Shown here: positions 5,043-8,155 of the stretch, one piece after another
How positions within the stretch are numbered: position 1 is the first letter of the stretch
Layout of the letters: the number at the start of each line of letters is the position of its first letter
Assembly (NCBI GenBank): GCA_022822125.1
Contig: JAJECF010000184.1
Coordinates: 1 to 8,155 of the forward strand
Direction: 5' to 3'
Source: Alphaproteobacteria bacterium
Lineage (GTDB): Bacteria > Pseudomonadota > Alphaproteobacteria > Bin95
DNA length: 8,155 bases
The notes under the pieces: generated by a model
Databases searched by the model: none
Told to the model about the DNA's origin: nothing
Seen by the model: the letters and a program-made list of their open reading frames with translations, nothing else
Made by a program: the position numbers and the translations under genes

Positions 5043-7514
5043 ATGAAGACCTTTTTGGCAGCGCTTGCTGTCCTTGCCGCGCTGGCGGCGGCTGCGGCCC
5101 ATGCCGGCCCCCTCGCGCCGGCGCCGCGCGTCATCGCCAAATATGAGCGCAATTTCATCGAGCGTTCGGGCTCGCAGACGCTCGAGGAGCTTCTCAACAC
5201 GGGCATCACCCGCTACTTCCTCACCGGCGGGCAGCCACTGCCCGTGCTGGTCAACGGCCGGCCCTACGCCTCCACCGCCGGCAACCTGGACACCCTGCCG
5301 CTCTCGGCCGTGGAGAGCATCGAGCTCCTGGACGGCGCCAGCCTGGGCACGCTCGGCGGCAGCGCGGTGCGCGGCGCGCTCAATATCGTGCTCCGGACCG
5401 GGCTGGACGGCTTCGAGACGCGGACGCTGATGCGCGCGCCGACCCGCGACGGCGGCGACGGCTGGCAGGGCGGCGTGGCCTGGGGCGGGGCGGTCGGCGA
5501 GGGCCGGATGACGCTCATTGCGGACATCCTCGACCGCCAGGAAATCCCCGGCAAGCACCGCGACCACAGCCGCTCCTCATGGCGGCAGGGCGGCTCGTTC
5601 AAGGGCGCGCAGAATGTCAGCGTCGGCGGCAATACCGTCTGGTTCCGCGACGTAAACGGCGTAAGAGCGGCCGCACTGGGGGACTGCGATCCGGCGAACG
5701 GCTATACCGGCCCGCTCGACAATCCACCCGGCCTCCGCGTTCCCGAGGGCGACCAGGGCTGCGGGTTCGCTTATGGCGATCTCTGGTGGGACACCGGCAG
5801 TTACGAGCAGGAGAACGCGATCCTGAACCTGGAGCACCCGCTCGGGGATGACGCCGACCTCCGCCTGGACGCGAATATCTCGAAAGGCGCTTCGGCGTTC
5901 CGCTATGCGCCCCCGGTCGGCACATTCGTCCTCGGACTGGCCCCGGGCCACAGCTTGCTGGGTCAGATCGCAACAGCCGACGGGACCGAACCACCGACCA
6001 CCGGCGCGACGGTCCTCGCGGCGCACCGTTTCCTCGGCCACGGCAACCGGGACTGGCTGACGGACACCGAGGAATACGACCTTTCTGTGAGCGTCGAGGG
6101 CCGGCTGGCGGACGATCTCGGCTACGACGCGCGCATCGACGCCTACAGGCTGGACGGCTTCCTGTCCGGCAACACCTTCGTGCATGAAGGAACGATTCAA
6201 ACGGAAATCCAGGACGGGCGTTACGACCTCGCAGACCCGTTTTCCGACGCCCCGGCCCATCTGGAGGCGATCAGGAAAAGCAGCGTCCGGGAAGAGAACG
6301 ATTTCGGCAGCGACTATCTGGGCGCCCGGCTGGCGCTGGAAGGAACGGGATTCGCGCTCGGCGGCCGGGACACAGCGTGGACGGCGGGGGTCGAACGCAA
6401 CAGGGTCGAGGTGCATGACCTGCTGGTCTTTCGCGGCAAGGAAGGCGAGACGCACGATGTGACCGAGGTGCTGGGCTCCGGCGGGGTGAGCTATGCCGGC
6501 GAGCGCGAGACCGTTGCGGCCTTTGCGGAAATGTCCCTGCCGCTGGCCGACAATCTGGACTTCAGGGCCGCAGGGCGCCGGGACAGACACGACGATGTGG
6601 GCCATGCCGACTCCTGGCGTCTGGCGGCGGAATACCGGCCGGGCCGCCTCTTTACGCTGCGCAGTTCCTGGAGCGCCGGGGAGCGCACGCCCTCCATGCG
6701 CCACCTCCACAGCTCCTCGGCGCAGGATCACCCCTATATCCAGTGCGATCCGGGGTCCGGCCCGCCGCCCCGAAGCTGCGATCCCAACCCTCACCAGGTG
6801 ACGCGCGAAAACACGGGCAATCCGGAACTCGACCCGTCCAGTGCGGAGCGGGTCGCCATCGGCGCCGAGGCGCGGCGGGGGCCGTTCTTCTTCGGCCTGG
6901 AATGGTACCGGCTTACGCGCTCCGACCTGGCGGGGCTGAACGACCCCAACTGGGCCATGCTGAACCTGCCGGAATGCCCGGATGGCGGCCCCTACGCTCA
7001 CTGTATCCAACGCAACCCGGGCGGCGGGGTTGCCGCCATCCACGACAGCTATGCGAATGTCGTCGACACCGAAGTCACGGGCGTCAATGCCCGCTTCGGC
7101 GGCGGGTTCAGGACCTCATGGGGCGTTGCCGGCATGCGCGGCGTCTGGCGGCGCGTCACCGATGCCGAGCGGAGCATTGCGGGCGTGAAGGACCGCTACA
7201 ACCTGCCGAAGGACATGGTCCGCCTCGGCTTCCTCGCGCGGCGCGGCAAGCTGAGCGCCATCTGGGCCGCCAATTACCGCTCCGGCTTCAGGAACAAGGC
7301 GGACACCGGCACCTTCAAGTCCTGGACCGGCCACGACCTTGTATTGGACTGGGCCGAGCCGCTGGAGCTGAAAGGCGCGCGCCTGGCGGCCGGCGTGTTC
7401 AACCTCACGGACGAAGGCCTCTCCGTGAACACCGCCGACCCCAACAGCGCGGACGGACCCACGGCCGCCGGCTGGGGCCGCACCTTCTTCCTCACCCTCA
7501 ACATGCGCTTCTGA
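5043..7514 (+). CDS. TonB-dependent receptor-type outer-membrane protein
   Basis: This 823-residue protein has the layout of a TonB-dependent receptor, a beta-barrel that imports substrates such as iron chelates, vitamins or sugars across the outer membrane. A signal peptide ends at AHA (19-21). A compact plug follows, with FIERSGSQTLEELL at 38-51, VLVNGRPY at 68-75, and LPLSAVESIELLDGAS to ALNIVLRT at 85-119. The barrel carries the family's NPELDPSSAERVAIG (593-607), the NVVDTEVTGVNARF strand (672-685), VFNLTDE (785-791) and the C-terminal outer-membrane signal FFLTLNMRF ending in Phe. Six cysteines form likely loop pairs: C215/C240, C568/C579 and C645/C654. GGGAGG (5032-5037) 5 nt before the ATG supports the start. 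A TonB box is not evident and the plug is short. The substrate is unknown; position beside ccm does not prove a haem role. Confidence 0.88.
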   Translation: MKTFLAALAVLAALAAAAAHAGPLAPAPRVIAKYERNFIERSGSQTLEELLNTGITRYFLTGGQPLPVLVNGRPYASTAGNLDTLPLSAVESIELLDGASLGTLGGSAVRGALNIVLRTGLDGFETRTLMRAPTRDGGDGWQGGVAWGGAVGEGRMTLIADILDRQEIPGKHRDHSRSSWRQGGSFKGAQNVSVGGNTVWFRDVNGVRAAALGDCDPANGYTGPLDNPPGLRVPEGDQGCGFAYGDLWWDTGSYEQENAILNLEHPLGDDADLRLDANISKGASAFRYAPPVGTFVLGLAPGHSLLGQIATADGTEPPTTGATVLAAHRFLGHGNRDWLTDTEEYDLSVSVEGRLADDLGYDARIDAYRLDGFLSGNTFVHEGTIQTEIQDGRYDLADPFSDAPAHLEAIRKSSVREENDFGSDYLGARLALEGTGFALGGRDTAWTAGVERNRVEVHDLLVFRGKEGETHDVTEVLGSGGVSYAGERETVAAFAEMSLPLADNLDFRAAGRRDRHDDVGHADSWRLAAEYRPGRLFTLRSSWSAGERTPSMRHLHSSSAQDHPYIQCDPGSGPPPRSCDPNPHQVTRENTGNPELDPSSAERVAIGAEARRGPFFFGLEWYRLTRSDLAGLNDPNWAMLNLPECPDGGPYAHCIQRNPGGGVAAIHDSYANVVDTEVTGVNARFGGGFRTSWGVAGMRGVWRRVTDAERSIAGVKDRYNLPKDMVRLGFLARRGKLSAIWAANYRSGFRNKADTGTFKSWTGHDLVLDWAEPLELKGARLAAGVFNLTDEGLSVNTADPNSADGPTAAGWGRTFFLTLNMRF

Positions 7515-7529
7515 ACGGGAAAGGTTCAG
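7511..7529 (+). terminator. Hairpin spanning the receptor stop codon
   Basis: CTGAAC (7511-7516) and GTTCAG (7524-7529) form a perfect 6-bp stem around the loop GGGAAAG, with the stop codon TGA (7512-7514) inside the left arm. No T-run follows, so it does not match a classical intrinsic terminator. It may act as a 3'-end structure, a weak terminator, or be chance. Confidence 0.3.
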
Positions 7530-7550
7530 GCACAAACCGGGCTTCGATCC

Positions 7551-7577
7551 AACCGAACGCGAGGCCGCCGCGGTTTT
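7551..7577 (+). terminator. Possible weak terminator after the receptor gene
   Basis: AACCG (7551-7555) and CGGTT (7571-7575) are complementary, and inside them CGCG (7558-7561) can pair with CGCG (7569-7572) around AGGCCGC. The two pairings compete rather than stack perfectly. Four T residues (7574-7577) overlap the 3' arm. This is the better of two termination-like structures between the receptor and the repeat array, but it remains weak. Confidence 0.3.
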
Positions 7578-7593
7578 GGGGCGAATCACCCGT

Positions 7594-8020
7594 TCCTCAT
7601 CCTGAGCAGCGACCACGCCGGCAGCCTCCCTCCCCGTCCTCATCCTGAGTAGCGGCCGCGCCAGCGGGCGTCCCCCTTCCTCATCCTGAGTAGCGGCCGC
7701 GCCAGCGGGCGTCCCCCTTCCTCATCCTGAGTAGCGGCCGCGCCAGCGGGCGTCCCCCTTCCTCATCCTGAGCAGCGGCTGCGTCAGCGGGCGTCCCCCC
7801 TTCCTCATCCTGAGTAGCGGCTGCGTCAGCAGCCTCCCTCCCCGTCCTAATCCTGAGCAGCGTCCGCGCCGCCGGACGCGCCCCCCTTCCCGGGCAGCCA
7901 CCGCGCTTCCCTCCCCCCTTCCTCCTCCTGAGCAACGGCCGCGCCAGCAGGCGCTTCCCCCCCTCCTCATCCTGAGTAGCGGCTGCGTCAGCAGGCGCGT
8001 ATCGAAGGAGGCCCCGCGCC
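7594..8020. repeat. Tandem array of about ten 41-44 bp units
   Basis: Units start at 7594, 7637, 7678, 7719, 7760, 7802, 7845, 7920 and 7964, most with TCCTCATCCTGAG. A degenerate unit that has lost this core lies at about 7888. Lengths are 43, 41, 41, 41, 42 and 43 bp for the first six. Units two to four are identical and each contains the palindrome GCGGCCGC (7652-7659, 7693-7700, 7734-7741). Two tail types occur: GGGCGTCCCCCT in units two to five, and CAGCCTCCCTCCCCG in units one and six. The last unit (7964-8020) ends GGAGGCCCCGCGCC like the single copy at 119-187. A 41-bp period is not a multiple of three, so open minus-strand frames here are repeat artefacts. No CRISPR character: no unique spacers between identical repeats. 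Confidence 0.9.
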
Positions 8021-8024
8021 GTCC

Positions 8025-8067
8025 CCTTCGACAGGCTCAGGACAAGCTCCTTCGACAGGCTCGGGAC
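8025..8067. repeat. Two direct repeats of an inverted arm of the same family
   Basis: CCTTCGACAGGCTC followed by A or G and GGAC occurs at 8025-8043 and 8049-8067, 24 bp apart. It is oriented against the array: CTCAGGA (8036-8042) complements TCCTGAG (7970-7976), and TCCTTCGA (8048-8055) complements TCGAAGGA (8002-8009). The array and these copies could therefore form stems of 7 to 8 bp. From general knowledge, palindromic elements pairing CTTCGACAGGCTCAGGA with TCCTGAGCCTGTCGAAG are widespread in proteobacterial intergenic DNA. Confidence 0.75.
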
Positions 8068-8106
8068 CGGTTCCTCCGGGAAGAAGGCATGAAGACCCCC
8101 GCGCAG

Positions 8107-8124
8107 TGTCATGAATTGTCATGA
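8107..8124. promoter_or_regulatory. Direct repeat with helical-turn spacing
   Basis: TGTCATGA occurs at 8107-8114 and 8117-8124, a 10-bp period that places both copies on the same face of the helix, as is common for response-regulator or other dimer binding sites. Each half contains the palindrome TCATGA. The gene served, if any, lies beyond the right edge. Confidence 0.35.
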
Positions 8125-8129
8125 TCGGC

Positions 8130-8144
8130 ATGCGCCCGGCGCAT
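8130..8144. promoter_or_regulatory. 15-bp palindrome at the right edge
   Basis: ATGCGCC (8130-8136) and GGCGCAT (8138-8144) form a perfect 7-bp inverted repeat around a single C. The one-base centre makes an RNA hairpin with the full stem impossible, so a DNA operator is more likely than a terminator. Its target lies outside the window. Confidence 0.35.
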
Positions 8145-8155
8145 AGGGCTCGTCT

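Noticed and set aside
4221..5567. Minus-strand open frame of 448 codons across ccmI and the receptor start
   Set aside because: It runs through two unrelated + genes and the promoter gap between them, which is typical of a spurious high-GC frame. No domain is recognisable.
5577..7043. Minus-strand open frame of 488 codons opposite the receptor gene
   Set aside because: It is a shadow of a high-GC coding strand. The + frame has clear family motifs, a signal peptide and a ribosome binding site, whereas this translation is Arg/Ala/Gly-rich with no recognisable domain.
7594..8020. CRISPR array
   Set aside because: The repeats are contiguous and imperfect, with no unique spacers of regular length between identical repeats, and no cas genes are present.
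7681..8112. Minus-strand open frame of 143 codons, and a shorter one, across the repeat array
   Set aside because: The translation is a repeating Arg/Gly/Glu-rich sequence created by 41-44 bp units that shift frame each time. All frames stay open because of base composition, and there is no ribosome binding site or family match.
1..8155. tRNA, rRNA, insertion sequence or integrase
   Set aside because: I found no cloverleaf-like segment, no rRNA-like sequence, no transposase or recombinase frame, and no terminal inverted repeats with target duplications.

Overview
The window is GC-rich DNA with dense, overlapping reading frames. The gene content (a complete ccmDEFGHI block with separate ccmH and ccmI genes, and a large TonB-dependent-type receptor) and dispersed repeats carrying the CTCATCCTGAG core point to an alphaproteobacterium. 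The genus cannot be read from the sequence. All confident genes are on the + strand.

Layout. Positions 1-403 hold no recognisable gene. They contain a lone copy of a dispersed repeat (119-187), a more AT-rich stretch, and overlapping small dyads just before an HU-type DNA-binding protein gene (404-676). A short gap (677-788) carries a promoter-like TTGACC/TATCCA pair. It leads into a compact operon, 789-4934, for cytochrome c maturation System I: ccmD, ccmE, ccmF, ccmG, ccmH and ccmI. Every junction overlaps, by 20 (or 11), 4, 1, 4 and 4 nt. A 108-bp gap with a consensus TTGACA then precedes a gene for an 823-residue outer-membrane receptor (5043-7514). The last 640 bp have no gene. They hold two weak hairpins, a tandem array of about ten imperfect 41-44 bp units (7594-8020), a 24-bp-spaced direct repeat in opposite orientation (8025-8067), and regulatory-looking direct and inverted repeats at the right edge (8107-8144).

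How the genes work together. CcmE carries haem covalently in the periplasm. CcmF and CcmH, helped by CcmI (which presents apocytochrome) and CcmG (which keeps CXXCH cysteines reduced), ligate the haem to apocytochrome c. CcmD normally acts with CcmC to load CcmE. The genes ccmA, ccmB and ccmC are not here. An HU gene sits where ccmC would normally precede ccmD, so the remaining functions must be encoded elsewhere. The receptor has its own promoter-like signal and is probably a separate transcription unit; its substrate cannot be inferred.

The most unusual points are the shortened CcmI, which lacks the usual cytoplasmic loop between its two membrane helices; the separation of ccmD from ccmC, with a possible leaderless start; a receptor with a reduced plug and no clear TonB box; and the tandem array with three identical 41-bp units. 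I found no clear evidence of a wholly new system.
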